This document shows, in pieces, positions 12,201 to 25,540 of a DNA stretch of 64,000 nt (position 1 is its first letter; each line of letters starts with the position of its first letter). Source of the stretch: Flaccisagitta enflata (lineage: Eukaryota > Chaetognatha > Sagittoidea > Aphragmophora). Position numbers and translations under genes: made by a program. The DNA lies in contig OZ231126.1 of assembly GCA_965153355.1 (NCBI GenBank), forward strand, positions 36,828,001-36,892,000, written 5' to 3'. The notes beneath the pieces were generated by a model. The model was given only the letters and a program-made list of their open reading frames with translations, searched no databases and was not told the origin of the DNA.

Positions 12201-15200
12201 AAAATTGACAAACAAGCTGAAAATTACAAATCTGATACTAGCAAGATACTCTTATAAGGGGGGAGACAATAAACCGAGTCTAAAATATAAAGGGATTTTT
12301 TAGGATTTTCAAAGTCATCACGACTGTAAAAATGCAAGCACCTGGCTGATTTTTGGTATATACCCTCCTTGACTATTGTACTTTGATAAGAAAAAAAAAT
12401 TAGGGGCTGAAATGCCTCCAAAGGAACCAGTTTACCACCCACACCTACCACCACATCCTCGATTATGACCTTTTTAGGGCTCAACAACCAAAAATCTAAC
12501 TTCAATATGTTGAAAAAATGAATTTTCCTGGGGTGTCCTGTACTTGGGTAGTGCTCATTGGATGTCTCTGAAGGGATTTAGGCTAAAAAAATCAAAATCC
12601 ATGAGTTTGTTTTCTCCCAATATTGTCCACAAGCAAACTCCACCTATTTTTGACTAATTTGCTTTTTTAATTCATCCTACCCAAATTTGAGGTCTTTACA
12701 CCCTTATCCATCCATCTCAGTCCAAAAATCATTTTGATCTATCCCTAAGCATTTTATCTTAGGGGCCTACTAAAACCTAACCACCCTACTATACCTCTGG
12801 GCTCACAATAACATCTTTGGTTTAGTAGTTCCTACCCTGTGACGAGAAGAGGTCGCAGGTGTTGTCTCCGCCTTATTAGAGGGGGGCACCTCACATTTTT
12901 TCAAAACTATTCTGGAACAATAAAAAACTGAAAAAATGAGACTTTGGAATAGTGAAAACCAAATCAGGGCCATTTAGTAGGTATATCATAGCCTACACAA
13001 GTCAGAAATAGCTTGAAAAACACTCATTTTGACCTTATTTGGCGATAGTCCATTTTAAGCAAAAATGAGAGTTTTTTAGTGAATTTTTCTCAAATTTCAG
13101 GTATTTTTGGAGGATTTTAGGGTATTTTCATCTTGTTTACATGTTTATATGCTAATCTAACAAAAAAAATTGACAAACAAGCTGAAAATTACAAATCTGA
13201 TACTAGCAAGATACTCTTATAAGGGGGGAGACAATAACCCGAGTCTAAAATATAAAGGGATTTTTTAGGATTTTCAAAGTCGCATCACGACTGTAAAAAT
13301 GCAAGCACCTGGCTGATTTTTGGTATATACCCTCCTTGACTATTGTACTTTGATAAGAAAAAAAAATTAGGGGCTGAAATGCCTCCAAAGGAACCAGTTT
13401 ACCACCCACACCTACCACCACATCCTCGATTATGACCTTTTTAGGGCTCAACAACCAAAAATCTAACTTCAATATGTTGAAAAAATGAATTTTCCTGGGG
13501 TGTCCTGTACTTGGGTAGTGCTCATTGGATGTCTCTGAAGGGATTTAGGCTAAAAAAATCAAAATCCATGAGTTTGTTTTCTCACAATATTGTCCACAAG
13601 CAAACTCCACCTATTTTTGACTAATTTGCTTTTTTAAATCATCCTGCCCAAATTTGAGGTCTTTACACCCTTATCCATCCATCTCAGTCCAAAAATCATT
13701 TTGATCTATCCCTAAGCATTTTATCTTAGGGGCCTAATAAAACCTAACCACCCTACTATACCTCTGGGCTCACAATAACATCTTTTGTTTAGTAGTTCCT
13801 ACCCTGTGACGAGAAGAGGTCGCAAGGGGTGTTGTCTCCCGCCTTATTAGAGGGGCACCTCACATTTTTTCAAAAACTATTCTGGAACAATAAAAAACTG
13901 AAAAAATGAGACTTTGGAATAGTAAAAAACCAAATCAGGGCCATTTAGTAGGTATGTCATAGCCTACACAAGTCAGAAATAGCTTGAAAAACACTCATTT
14001 TGACCTTATTTGGCGATAGTCCATTTTAAGCAAAAATGAGAGTTTTTTTAGTGGATTTTTCTCAAATTTCAGGTATTTTTTGAGGATTTTAGGGTATTTT
14101 CATCTTGTTTACATGTTTATATGCTAATCTAACAAAAAAATTGACAAACAAGCTGAAAATTACAAATCTGATACTAGCAAGATACTCTTATAGGGGGGAG
14201 ACAATAACCCGAGTCTAAAATATAAAGGGATTTTTAGGATTTTCAAAGTCGCATCACGACTGTAAAAATGCAAGCACCTGGCTGATTTTGGTATATACCC
14301 TCCTTGACTATTGTACTTTGATAAGAAAAAAAAATTAGGGGCTGAAATGCCTCCAAAGGAACCAGTTTACCACCCACACCTACCACCACATCCTCGATTA
14401 TGACCTTTTTAGGGCTCAACAACCAAAAATCTAACTTCAATACGTTGAAAAAATGAATTTTCCTGGGGTGTCCTGTACTTGGGTAGTGCTCATTGGATGT
14501 CTCTGAAGGGATTTAGGCTAAAAAAATCAAAATCCATGAGTTTGTTTTCTCACAATATTGTCCACAAGCAAACTCCACCTATTTTTGACTAATTTGCTTT
14601 TTTAAATCATCCTGCCCAAATTTGAGGTCTTTACACCCTTATCCATCCATCTCAGTCCAAAAATCTTGATCTATCCCTAAGCATTTTATCTTAGGGGCCT
14701 ACTAAAACCTAACCACCCTACTATACCTCTGGGCTCACAATAACATCTTTTGTTTAGTAGTTCCTACCCTGTGACGAGAAGAGGTCGCAAGGGGTGTTGT
14801 CTCCCGCCTTATTAGAGGGGGGCACCTCACATTTTTTCAAAAACTATTCTGGAACAATAAAAAACTGAAAAAATGAGACTTTGGAATAGTGAAAAACCAA
14901 ATCAGGGCCATTTAGTAGGTATATCATAGCCTACACAAGTCAGAAATAGCTTGAAAAACACTCATTTTGACCACATTTGGCGATAGTCCATTTTAAGCAA
15001 AAATGAGAGTTTTTATAGTGGATTTTTCTCAAATTTCAGGTATTTTTGGAGGATTTTAGGGTATTTTCATCTTGTTTACATGTTTATATGCTAATCTAAC
15101 AAAAAAATTGACAAACAAGCTGAAAATTACAAATCTGATACTAGCAAGATACTCTTATAAGGGGGGAGACAATAACCCGAGTCTAAAATATAAAGGGATT

Positions 15201-17397
15201 TTCTAGGATTTTCAAAGTCGCATCACGACTGTAAAAATGCAAGCACCTGGCTGATTTTTGGTATATACCCTCCTTGACTATTGTACTTTGATAAGAAAAA
15301 AAGATTAGGGGCTGAAATGCCTCCAAAGGAACCAGTTTACCACCCACACCTACCACCACATCCTCGATTATGACCTTTTTAGGGCTCAACAACCAAAAAT
15401 CTAACTTCAATACGTTGAAAAAATGAATTTTCCTGGGGTGTCCTGTACTTGGGTAGTGCTCATTGGATGTCTCTGAAGGGATTTAGGCTAAAAAAATCAA
15501 AATCCATGAGTTTGTTTTCTCACAATATTGTCCACAAGCAAACTCCACCTATTTTTGACTAATTTGCTTTTTTAAATCATCCTGCCCAAATTTGAGGTCT
15601 TTACACCTTATCCATCCATCTCAGTCCAAAAATCATTTTGATCTATCCCTAAGCATTTTATCTTAGGGGCCTACTAAAACCCAACCACCCTACTATACCT
15701 CTGGGCTCACAATAACATCTTTTGTTTAGTAGTTCCTACCCTGTGACGAGAAGAGGTCAAAGGTGTTGTCTCCGCTATTATTAGAGGGGGCACCTCACAT
15801 TTTTTCAAAAACTATTCTGGAACAATAAAAAACTGAAAAAATGAGACTTTGGAATAGTAAAAAACCAAATCAGGGCCATTTAGTAGGTATGTCATAGCCT
15901 ACACAAGTCAGAAATAGCTTGAAAAACACTCATTTTGACCTTATTTGGCGATAGTCCATTTTAAGCAAAAATGAGGGTTTTTATAGTGGATTTTTCTCAA
16001 ATTTCAGGTATTTTTGGAGGATTTTAGGGTATTTTCATCTTGTTTACATGTTTATATGCTAATCTAACAAAAAAATTGACAAACAAGCTGAAAATTACAA
16101 ATCTGATACTAGCAAGATACTCTTATAAGGGGGGAGACAATAACCCGAGTCTAAAATATAAAGGGATTTTTTAGATTTTCAAAGTCGCATCACGACTGTA
16201 AAAATGCAAGCACCTGGCTGATTTTTGGTATATACCCTCCTTGACTATTGTACTTTGATAAGAAAAAAAGATTAGGGGCTGAAATGCCTCCAAAGGAACC
16301 AGTTTACCACCCACACCTACCACCACATCCTCGTTATGACCTTTTAGGGCTCAACAACCAAAAATCTAACTTCAATATGTTGAAAAAATGAATTTTCCCG
16401 GGGTGTCCTGTACTTGGGTAGTGCTCATTGGATGTCTCTGAAGGGATTTAGGCTAAAAAATCAAAATCCATGAGTTTGTTTTCTCCCAATATTGTCCACA
16501 AGCAAACTCCACCTATTTTTGACTAATTTGCTTTTTTAAATCATCCTGCCCAAATTTGAGGTCTTTACACCCTTATCCATCCATCTCAGTCCAAAATCAT
16601 TTTGATCTATCCCTAAGCATTTTATCTTAGGGGCCTACTAAAACCTAACCACCCTACTATACCTCTGGGCTCACAATAACATCTTTGTTTAGTAGTTCCT
16701 ACCCTGTGACGAGAAGAGGTCGCAAGGGGTGTTGTCTCCCGCCTTATTAGAGGGGGGCAACTCACATTTTTTCAAAAACTATTCTGGAACAATAAAAAAC
16801 TGAAAAATGAGACTTTGGAATAGTGAAAAACCAAATCAGCCATTTAGTAGGTATATCATAGCCTACATAAGTCTGAAATAGTTTGAGTGCCACTCATTTT
16901 GACCTTATTTGACGATAGTCCATTTTAAGCAAAAATGAGAGTTTTTATAGTGAATTTTTCTCAAATTTCAGGTATTTTTTGAGGATTTTAGGGTATTTTC
17001 ATTTTGTTTACATGTTTATATGCTAGTCTAACAAAAAAAATTAACAAACAAGCTGAAAATTACAAATCTGATACTAGCAAGATACTCTTATAAGGGGGGA
17101 GACAACAACCCGAGTCTAAAATATAAAGGGATTTTTTAGATTTTCAAAGTCGAGATCACGCACTGTAAAATGCAAGCACTCATTGATTTTTGCATATACC
17201 CCCTTGACTATTGTACTTTGATAAGAAAAAATTAGGCTGAAAATGCCCTCCAGAAGGGAACCAGTTTACCACCCACACCTACCACCACATCCTCGCTTAT
17301 GACCGTTTAGGCCTAACAACCAAAAATCTATCTCAATATGTTGAAAAAATGAATTTTCCTGGGGGTGTCCTGTAATGGTAGTGCTCATTGGATGTCT
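9215..17397. repeat. Satellite array, right part (8.5 units of 948-971 bp)
   Basis: The landmark GACCTTATTTGGCGATAGTCC recurs at about 10163, 11111, 12066, 13031, 14002, 14969, 15937 and 16901, giving units of 948, 955, 965, 971, 967, 968 and 964 bp. Most units differ by single-base indels in homopolymers and a few substitutions. The unit at 10163-11110 is the most divergent. The array ends abruptly at GGATGTCTC (17397) in mid-unit. A frame of up to 93 codons on the minus strand recurs between units but is cut by indels, so it is not a gene. Confidence 0.97.
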
Positions 17398-18234
17398 CAG
17401 CTCACGTACCTTTCTCTTTTATTTATATGTAAAATCGCTGAACTTACCTTTTTTTATATCTTTAAGATGAATTTTGACTATGATCCCGAAGGAATATCAA
17501 AAAAAGGAAAGCACTTTCAATTAACAGTTTTTTTCTGCAGATTTCAAATCTGCAGTCAAAACAGAGATTTAAGCACTTTGAAATTTTTGGTTTCCCATAG
17601 GCTGAGGGAAAATTCAAGGTAAGGCGCGGACAGCAAGATGCAAATTTTTCAGACCAAAATTGATGCCATTAGAAGCCCAAGACAGCCCCGCAACAAGAAC
17701 TACTTGTAGAATTCTGATTTTATTGCTTTTAGTCATTTAGGTACAAGCTAATATGCAGTTTGTGTATTAGCCATATGTGACCATATATTGGACGTGGATA
17801 GCCACAATTGTGCCATTTTAGTCAATTATACCAAATTTGAGGGTCAAAAGTGGGAAATGTTGTTAAAATTAGCGACTTTAGCACCTTGGATAGTTGTTAA
17901 AATCAGCAACATTAACAACATGGTAAGAAGAGGTTTCAAATGGTTGTGAAATTAGCAACTTTAGCACAAAAAATTTTTTTCCTCTTTTTGCATGTTTTGA
18001 GAAGAGGAGTATCCCAAACTTTTTTGTCCATAAGGTCCTCACCCTTAGGGCAACATTTGACGAAAAAATGAAGAAATTTGAAGATGACGTATTTTGAGAA
18101 AAATGAGCAAAAACAATTTTTTTCTATGTTTTCTATGTTAAATGCCATTGGTGGAATTGGCAATGTTGCTGATTTCACAACACCATGTGTTAATATCACT
18201 AACTCTGCATTTACCCAGCTGTAATGACAAGCTA
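17398..18234. other. No gene recognised
   Basis: Unique AT-rich sequence. A plus frame running out of the array (to 17622) is open but half of it is satellite, so it has no support as a gene. Confidence 0.5.
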
Positions 18235-18470
18235 CTGTGTAATCAATAAAAAGAAGGCCGGATACACGGCTATCCCGGTCGCGTGCCGGTGGGCAGAGAC
18301 TGTATCTGAAGTCACTGGAGGTTTTGGGCAAGAGCAGTGAGGACAAAGACCAACCGACCATCTGACCAGCCAACCAACCAACCGACCAACCAACCAACTA
18401 ACTAACCAACCGACCAACGGAAGGACGGACAAAGCGGGTTGTAGAGTCGCGTAGCACGCGATTATAAATT
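18235..18470 (-). repeat. CGCGAC-hairpin dispersed repeat, complete copy
   Basis: On the minus strand it begins ATCGCGTGCTACGCGACTCT, then ACAACCCGCTTTGTCCGTCC, a long run of TTGG(T/C) words and the end GTGTATCCGGCCTTCTTTTT. Head, variable tract and tail are all present. Confidence 0.85.
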
Positions 18471-18537
18471 GTGTTTGTAGTAATAACCCTATCAATAAGT
18501 CATCACCGTTCATAATCTTTATTTTCTGGCCTCGTAG

Positions 18538-18608
18538 CCAGCTTTTATGTCGCGTACTCCGTCGGTCTGTTGGCCCGTTCGTCCTTCCGTAATGCTCTAC
18601 GCAAAAAG
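18538..18608 (+). repeat. CGCGAC-hairpin repeat, fragment
   Basis: TTATGTCGCGTACTCCGTCG followed by GTCTGTTGGCCCGTTCGTCC resembles the head and CCGT tract of the family; the end is missing. Confidence 0.45.
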
Positions 18609-18798
18609 TGTGAATCCCTCTGCTAAAGCAGGGTCGAGTCAATTCATTCAAGTCTAACGCAAACGAACATAAAACTCCGCATAAAACTGGCAAAAACCAA
18701 AGAGTGAGGAAGACTAGCTGGAGGAAAGGTAGAGCGAGGTTTAGAAGGAGGGGAGCGAAGAGGGGAGATAGAAAGTCTGAGGGAGGTTTGGAATTGGA

Positions 18799-18918
<120 letters not shown>

Positions 18919-19106
18919 TAGCCAGTTCCCGAGTAAATTAAAACGGCATCAAAAAAAGGTCAGAGTCCCAAAAGGGGCGCTACTAGCATGCTCGTTAAAA
19001 TGCAGTGAAGAGAAAAGTAAACAAATAAATGAAGCGAATTTTCAGGATATAAAGACACGATGAAAGACAGGAGAACCTAGCTCCCTTCCCTCGTTTTGAT
19101 AGCCTG

Positions 19107-19110
<4 letters not shown>

Positions 19111-19201
<91 letters not shown>
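19111..19201. repeat. (GA)n microsatellite
   Basis: About 45 uninterrupted GA units. Confidence 0.98.
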
Positions 19202-19807
<606 letters not shown>

Positions 19808-20121
19808 AAGATGATCAAAAGTAATCGATAGTCTCATTTCAGTTTGGTATCCATGTTGACAGCTTAAACATACTTTGCCCATCTACAAAAAGCTCATCCT
19901 GCTCATCTGCTCATTCTTAGACTGACTTATCCTCACCTTTTGCATTTCCGTTCACCCGCATGATTCGCTCCAAGGCCCTATTAAGCATCTCGGCGCTCAA
20001 AAGATGATGACAAAGACCATCGGATTGTCATGTTACTCAGCTGTTTTATGGCCCCAAATCCTTTTATTAAATACAGCTCGGCTCGGCACATGCAAATTGA
20101 ATTCGTGAAGGTTGATTAACT

Positions 20122-20126
20122 CACGT
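20122..20126. other. Target-site duplication CACGT, left
   Basis: CACGT directly precedes the left LTR and is repeated directly after the right LTR at 33274-33278. A 5 bp duplication fits LTR-retrotransposon integration. Confidence 0.9.
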
Positions 20127-21035
20127 TATAAGTTACGCCCACGAGTTTCAACTGGCACTGTCTATGAGCGTCTATCTGACTGACGACTTGTGGTGAAAGA
20201 AAGTTGGCCGATTGGAAAATAGGAAGGCGATCGTCTCGTTTATTCCATAAAAAATTTCAACAACTGAAGAGAGGGGGAAAAATGAAAGGGAAAGTGGGCG
20301 TTAATTGTGATCAGCAAACGCAAAAGATAACATGAAATCGAGATAGGACACAATAAAGGACAGAAACAGCACATGACAACATGTTCATCTTCTTCAGAGC
20401 CCATGCCACCTGATAATACCTGCCCCTGCCCCGGCCCATCCCATTAAATTCATCCATATCATCCCTATAGCAAGCTGATCGGGCAAGCGATAAAAACCAT
20501 ACTAAAATCCGGCGATAAAAATGCAAAAGGGCAAAAGACAAAAATAACAGACTGAGGACAAAATAAAAAACGATAATAAAAGCAAACACGCGTCTATAAA
20601 ACTTACTTTTAGGCTCACTGTTGGTTTCAACCTACAGTCTGTCGGGTCAAATTAACGTTAATTGTCCTTCGTTCATTAGTTTATTCTGCAAAAAGAGAGA
20701 TTATTGAAATTAGTGAATTCCAAGGGCGCATTCAAACGATCACAAAAATCAATCAATCACTTTAATAAGCAATGCCGCAAATAAATAAAATCAATCAATC
20801 CAAAATTGATGATACGAAGACGAGATACGTATGTTCGCTACGTAATAAAAAAAAAAAAAAACAAATGGCAAAAAAATACAAGGCGCAAACCATATGGTTA
20901 CCCATCTAGCGTTCAATATAAAAATGGCGAGAAACAAAAGACGCGGCATTGAATGATCGAAGAAGAGAAAAAGCCAAAAGCACGCAAAAGAGACAAAAGC
21001 ACACATACCTAAAAAACGGACGGACATTTCTAACA
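20127..21035 (-). repeat. 3' LTR of the BEL/Pao element (909 bp)
   Basis: In element direction it runs from TGTTAGAAATGT (ending at 21035) to AACTTATA (at 20127). It matches the right LTR nearly throughout, with mostly small indels in homopolymers. A minus-strand AATAAA at 20239-20244 near the 3' end could serve as a polyadenylation signal. Confidence 0.93.
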
Positions 21036-21052
21036 TTCTGCCCCATTTTTGG
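21036..21052 (-). other. Candidate polypurine tract
   Basis: Directly upstream of the 3' LTR in element direction the sequence is AAAAATGGGGCAGAA, purine-rich with one T. Its position fits the plus-strand primer of an LTR element. Confidence 0.5.
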
Positions 21053-22584
21053 AATTTCACGAATTTCAAAAATCCGACATCTAGTTTCCAGTCGGGGAAA
21101 CCCTACTAAAAAACCGATACTACCTTCCTTAAAAAAAAAAATTTACATAGACACAAACCCCCGCCCCTCCCCCCCCGTCCACCGCCTCTTACATCCCCAC
21201 CCTAACTATCAACAGATCGACGACTGCACGAATGATGATTCCCGTCCGGAAAGGATCCACCACCAGCAATTTGCAACGATCAATGACGATGCGGATGGAG
21301 ACGAGGTGGCGACGAGGAGGTTGAGGCGCCCGTTCCTGTGTTAAAGGGAAGGGGGAAAGGGAACGGGCCTAGGAGCACCCAAGCCTGGGATTTGACTTGG
21401 AGGTGGAAAATATAAGTGGGGGCATACTACTAAAAACATGTCATACGAAAGTATTCGTAATAATGACTAAAAAGACCATGTCTAAAACAAACACAACAAA
21501 TTTACATGTTCCAAGGAACCAAACAAAACAAGACAAAATAAATAAGTTACTAACTATATATAAAAACGAATCTGTAAGGTAAAAACAAATTAGTAAGCAT
21601 CATGGAACGACCACATCACCTGCGCCTTCTCCATTACAGAGACGAGCGGATCATTCCGGAAGCTCCAACACCTCGTCAATCCGTGGGCGAAAGGCGATAA
21701 ATGATGTCGTCAACGGCGACCGCATCGAAAGGCGCAGGTGGTGCAGCCGTCTGAGAATGTATCCTCCCCGAAGGGAAGAAAAGGAAAGAGAAAAATGGGG
21801 GCAGATTGATTAGTAATGTTCTTAATGTACACAGATTCAAATTTACAACAAAAACTCAACCTCAACCCTTCCCAAACCATGAAACTTACGCGGGCTGCCA
21901 CAGGCCCCGCGGACGTCATTCCCATCCCAGGCGCCCGACTTGGCCTGCCTGTCCATCGATGGGATGAGGATGCGAAGGTGGAATACTACCCTCAGCGAAT
22001 GGCGGCGCTCTCCACGCCATGTTGCAAATTGGTAGTTAAGTTGAACAGCAACTGGGCGTGGCACCAATCAGCGTTTAGCTGGCGGTCTGATTTTTCCAAG
22101 GCCTGGTTCGATTTTTCTTATTCCCAGGCTTGGGAGCGCTTATGACGTGGGATCTGCTGACCGACTTTTTCTTGCCAAGAAGTTACCCAGGAGGTGGAGA
22201 TGCTGCACGCACTGCGCCAGTCGAAATTTCTTGACGACAGCGGACGCAGAAGTTTTAAAGTCGCACGGCCATAGTCGGCTTTGCGCTGCTCCACCGCTTT
22301 CCTTCTTCTTTCTTAGCCTTCATCAGACAGGCCTGCTTCCTTTTCAAGCTTAAGTCCCCAGTTCCACGACTCGCTTATTGCCTTTGACCACCTCATTGTC
22401 CGCAGCCATTGCTGCTCGACGAGCATCGTCTCTCTCCTTTTTGATGTTAATTATGATCACAACTCTCTCTTGCCTAAGACTTGACGAGCCGCTTCAACCC
22501 GTTGACGCGGCGGAAGCGACGCTAAGAAGTCTTTTGGAAGCCTTGATGCTAAATTCTTCACCACCCCCAATGGAGCATTTGAGG
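21053..22584 (-). other. 3' untranslated part of the BEL element
   Basis: About 1.5 kb between the third reading frame and the 3' LTR. It includes a C-rich stretch (21164-21180). Minus frames of 71 and 74 codons overlap at 21710-22067 but have no recognisable domain. No env-like signal peptide or membrane segment is evident. Confidence 0.5.
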
Positions 22585-23643
22585 TCAGTGAAGAGGTTCT
22601 CGTAGCAATGACTCGGCGATGTGGTGTCCATGCGCAGGATCAAAGGCTGGATCCGACGGGGGAGGCGGGTTCTGCACTTGCTGCAGACCTTGGGCAGACT
22701 CGGTTTGCTGACGAGGCGCTACACCAGCTTTAACAGATGCTGAAGCACCGCCAACTAGTTCGCTTCCTACCGCGGCTTTTGATGGCTGCGAGTGAAAGGA
22801 AGACGCTCCCGTCTGCTGACCATAGACTTGAGGTTTAACAGCGGACGCCGAAGCACCGCAAGTAGAACCTCCCTTGGTTGCTGCTTTGTGCTTCTTCCCA
22901 GCTCTCTTGGTCTTCTTCCCCTTTGCTGCCGCTGCCCCAGGCGCCTGATCCAGCTTCTGGGTTGCTGCCAACGTTGCCGTCGACGAACCGCTTGAAGCTT
23001 CTCCTTGGCCTTTGGGCATTACTGCTGCAGGGGGCGCGCCTGGAGGCGCTTGAAGGGGGCCTTTGCTTTTGGAATTTGGCCCTTTTTGTTGACTCGGCAC
23101 ATTGCGCGTTTGTGGAGTCTTTCCCCGACGTGATCTCTTCGACTTTTGTGAGGGAGTGATGTCACGAGGACCCTGTTGCTGCTGATTTGGGGGATGAACC
23201 AATCCAGGGCGCGATTGACGACTTCCTGATGCTGTAGAGTGAATTGCCGCTGATGTAGCTGCGGCTGCGTCGAGCACGAATACCGCTGGTGGAGTTGCGG
23301 AAGCGTCGACAGCAGTTGCACCAGGAGGCTTCGGAGCCGCATTCTTCCTCTTCGTCGCCTGGACCATGCGACGAACCTCCTTATCATGCTCCCTCCTTCT
23401 CTTATTGCTTTGGATTTTGCGCTCCAGAGTCTCCGAGCCAAGCTCTGTTTGATTAGCCGATGAGCGCATGAGAGTTTGTTTGTTGCAGCATACCGAAAGT
23501 TTTTCAAACTCTTTGAAGAGGAGAGATACTCCGACGTCGGGCTGATGATACGATACCACCAACGCGCCTGCATCCGTTGGTGCTTCTCTTCCGGCCGCAG
23601 TGTCCACTTCCGTCAATGTCTTCTCCACTGCCTCCCTCCCCAT
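22585..23643 (-). CDS. Third reading-frame region of BEL element, basic low-complexity part
   Basis: An open frame of 352 codons begins with ATG at 23643, directly after an in-frame TGA, and ends at 22585. After a short ordered-looking start (residues 1-90) it is rich in A, P, Q, G, K and S, with basic clusters such as KSKRSRRGK and KGKKTKRAGKKHK. It looks disordered and nucleic-acid binding. No family is recognised. It lies on the same strand as pol and between pol and the 3' LTR, where an accessory or env gene would be. The region at 23694-24182 may be the front half of the same gene, separated by a frame change. Confidence 0.55.
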   Translation of the reverse strand: MGREAVEKTLTEVDTAAGREAPTDAGALVVSYHQPDVGVSLLFKEFEKLSVCCNKQTLMRSSANQTELGSETLERKIQSNKRRREHDKEVRRMVQATKRKNAAPKPPGATAVDASATPPAVFVLDAAAATSAAIHSTASGSRQSRPGLVHPPNQQQQGPRDITPSQKSKRSRRGKTPQTRNVPSQQKGPNSKSKGPLQAPPGAPPAAVMPKGQGEASSGSSTATLAATQKLDQAPGAAAAKGKKTKRAGKKHKAATKGGSTCGASASAVKPQVYGQQTGASSFHSQPSKAAVGSELVGGASASVKAGVAPRQQTESAQGLQQVQNPPPPSDPAFDPAHGHHIAESLLREPLH

Positions 23644-23693
23644 TCACTAACACCTCCTCTCTGTTTCCATCCTCCTCCTCCACTCTTGCTCCA

Positions 23694-24182
23694 TCATTGA
23701 CCGACCTCTCTCTTCGCCCCCGTATGCTGGACGTGCAGCTGCAGACGCTGATCACGAGACGCTGCGACCAAATCAAGGCAAAATTGGCGAGGCGATGGGG
23801 GCAAATCCGATGATGATGACGCCGCCGCGGAAGTGGTGAATAAGTCCGTCGGCGGCCGATTGATCGAGATCCGCCTCGAACCTCCATCTCTGATGACCAC
23901 CAATGGAGGAAGCGACGCGGGATCAACGGCGTTGGATGGCTGTTGACGATTTACCAACGCATCATCTTGTTGACGCTTTTTATTCGCCATTTTTGCGTCT
24001 ACGACAGAACGAAGGTCGCCATTGAAGGCTGCCAACGCGACAGCCTCCTCCTCCGCCCCGAACGACGTCGTGGATGCAGATCCCTCTCGAGTCGAGCCGT
24101 CGTTGAAGAGTCGATGAAGATCCAAGGATCCGTACGACGTCGACACGTCGGCTTCTGCCTCGAGACGCTGCTGACGGGACAT
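23694..24182 (-). CDS. Third reading-frame region of BEL element, front part
   Basis: Frame open from ATG at 24182 (MSRQQRLEAEADVSTSYG) to a stop at 23694, about 162 codons. The upstream TTG at 24206 is not needed as a start. Charged N-terminus, then serine- and proline-rich sequence (TSAAASSSSDLPPSPRQF). No known domain. It starts about 390 bp after the end of pol and is followed in another frame by the 352-codon region, so either two small genes or one frameshifted gene is present. Confidence 0.5.
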   Translation of the reverse strand: MSRQQRLEAEADVSTSYGSLDLHRLFNDGSTREGSASTTSFGAEEEAVALAAFNGDLRSVVDAKMANKKRQQDDALVNRQQPSNAVDPASLPPLVVIRDGGSRRISINRPPTDLFTTSAAASSSSDLPPSPRQFCLDLVAASRDQRLQLHVQHTGAKREVGQ

Positions 24183-24574
24183 CTTGACTTCGACGAGCGA
24201 CTTCAAGATGCGAACTGACTGTCAGATGGAATGACGTCGTCAGCGGAAGCTTTGAAATGTTCGTATTGAGAGAACTGATAAAGGTAAGAACGGATTTGGC
24301 ACAATAATATGTACATATAGACAGAGCGAATGAATCAGTGTTTTGATGTGTAAGTGGAAATGGACAACATAATTGACAAGAGGAAAGATGAAAGCATGGA
24401 TAATCAGAACCAAATATGAATAATAACAACTCTTTGTAAATATAACAAGTCAGAGTATCAATCACTCATATCTATAGTTACTAATGGACAGGCCCATGCG
24501 CCTTTTTCTCTCTCTCAAAACTTAGCGTTTTTTATGAGTCCAATTCCAGCCGCACAAGCTTCATGCGGCCCTCG

Positions 24575-25457
24575 TCACGATCTTTCCATCTTGGCGCCGG
24601 ATGTGAGCCCTCCGGACATGGGCTGACGAACCCTCGACGCCATGACACGTCCTAAGCTCCACCAGTGACGAGGTAGCGTTTCGTCCATGACGATGACCAT
24701 GTCATCAACCGCAAAGTCTCTCTCGGATCTCGACCATTTGCTTCGCGCATGAAGAAGCGACAAATATTCGACCCTCCACGACTTCCAAAATGCATCCACA
24801 CGCGATTGCGCACGCCTCCATTGAATCTTCGCGGAGTCGGCGTCAGAATTGACGCCTTGTTGCACCAGATCCAGAGGGGCATGGCCGGATGTTGATGGAT
24901 TGAGGATATGATTCGGTGTAAGGGCCTCAGAGTCATTTGGATCATCGCTGAGCGCTGTTAGAGGACGGCGATTGAGAATTCCTTCAACTTCGACGACGGC
25001 AGTGTTGAAGGCGTCGACGTGGAGGATGGCGCCAGTCGAGATGGAAGCAAGATGGCGCTTAAAGAGAGCGACGACTCTCCCACACCCTCCATAGTGCTCC
25101 GATAAAATCCCACCGGCGTCGCCGCTGAATTCGGGAGGAGACGAGCGGTTCCAAGCTTCCATTTCCTTCTTGAGGATGTTGTTGGCGCGACTAGATTCGT
25201 TCCACAATCTGATGTGAAACGGCGGATTCCTGTCGCCTTGCTGCAAAGCGGATGATTGCATTTACCATCGCATCGGCTGACATGTTGAAGAGCAATTCCA
25301 CATGGACGGCGCGTGACACGAAACAGGTGAACACTGCGATCCACACCTTGTGATCAGCACGCCCGTTCATTTTTACCATGAAATGCCCCATGACGTCCAA
25401 TCCAGTCTCTGCAAAGACAGGCGCCGGATTGACGCTATGTGATGGAAGATTGGCCAT
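24575..25457 (-). pseudogene. pol: BEL/Pao pol, integrase core and C-terminal region (frameshifted)
   Basis: Encodes the integrase that joins element DNA to the chromosome. The first catalytic Asp lies in GLDVMGHF (frame opening at 25457), the second in TSDCGTNL (frame opening at 25344) and the Glu in VEGILNRRPL (frame opening at 25261). These are three different frames, so at least two indels interrupt the core. The C-terminal part (DFAVDDMVIVMDETLPRHWW, then LGRVM) is the small domain that follows integrase in BEL elements. The third frame runs on to a stop at 24575, the end of pol. Confidence 0.85.
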
Positions 25458-25540
25458 TTGCTGATTTGCTTCTTTTTAAAGTTCTTCTGGCATCTAGCAC
25501 GTGTTGACGACGCTCTTGACGGCCTGAAGACCTTTGTAAT

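Noticed and set aside
12224-12505. A recurring minus-strand frame starting MKLDFWLLSPKK in several satellite units
   Set aside because: It is present because the units are homogenised. Its length varies with indels between copies, it has no family similarity, and it is not kept open in every unit.
17365-17622. 85-codon plus frame as a small gene
   Set aside because: It begins in the satellite and continues into unique DNA; no motif or splice signals support it.
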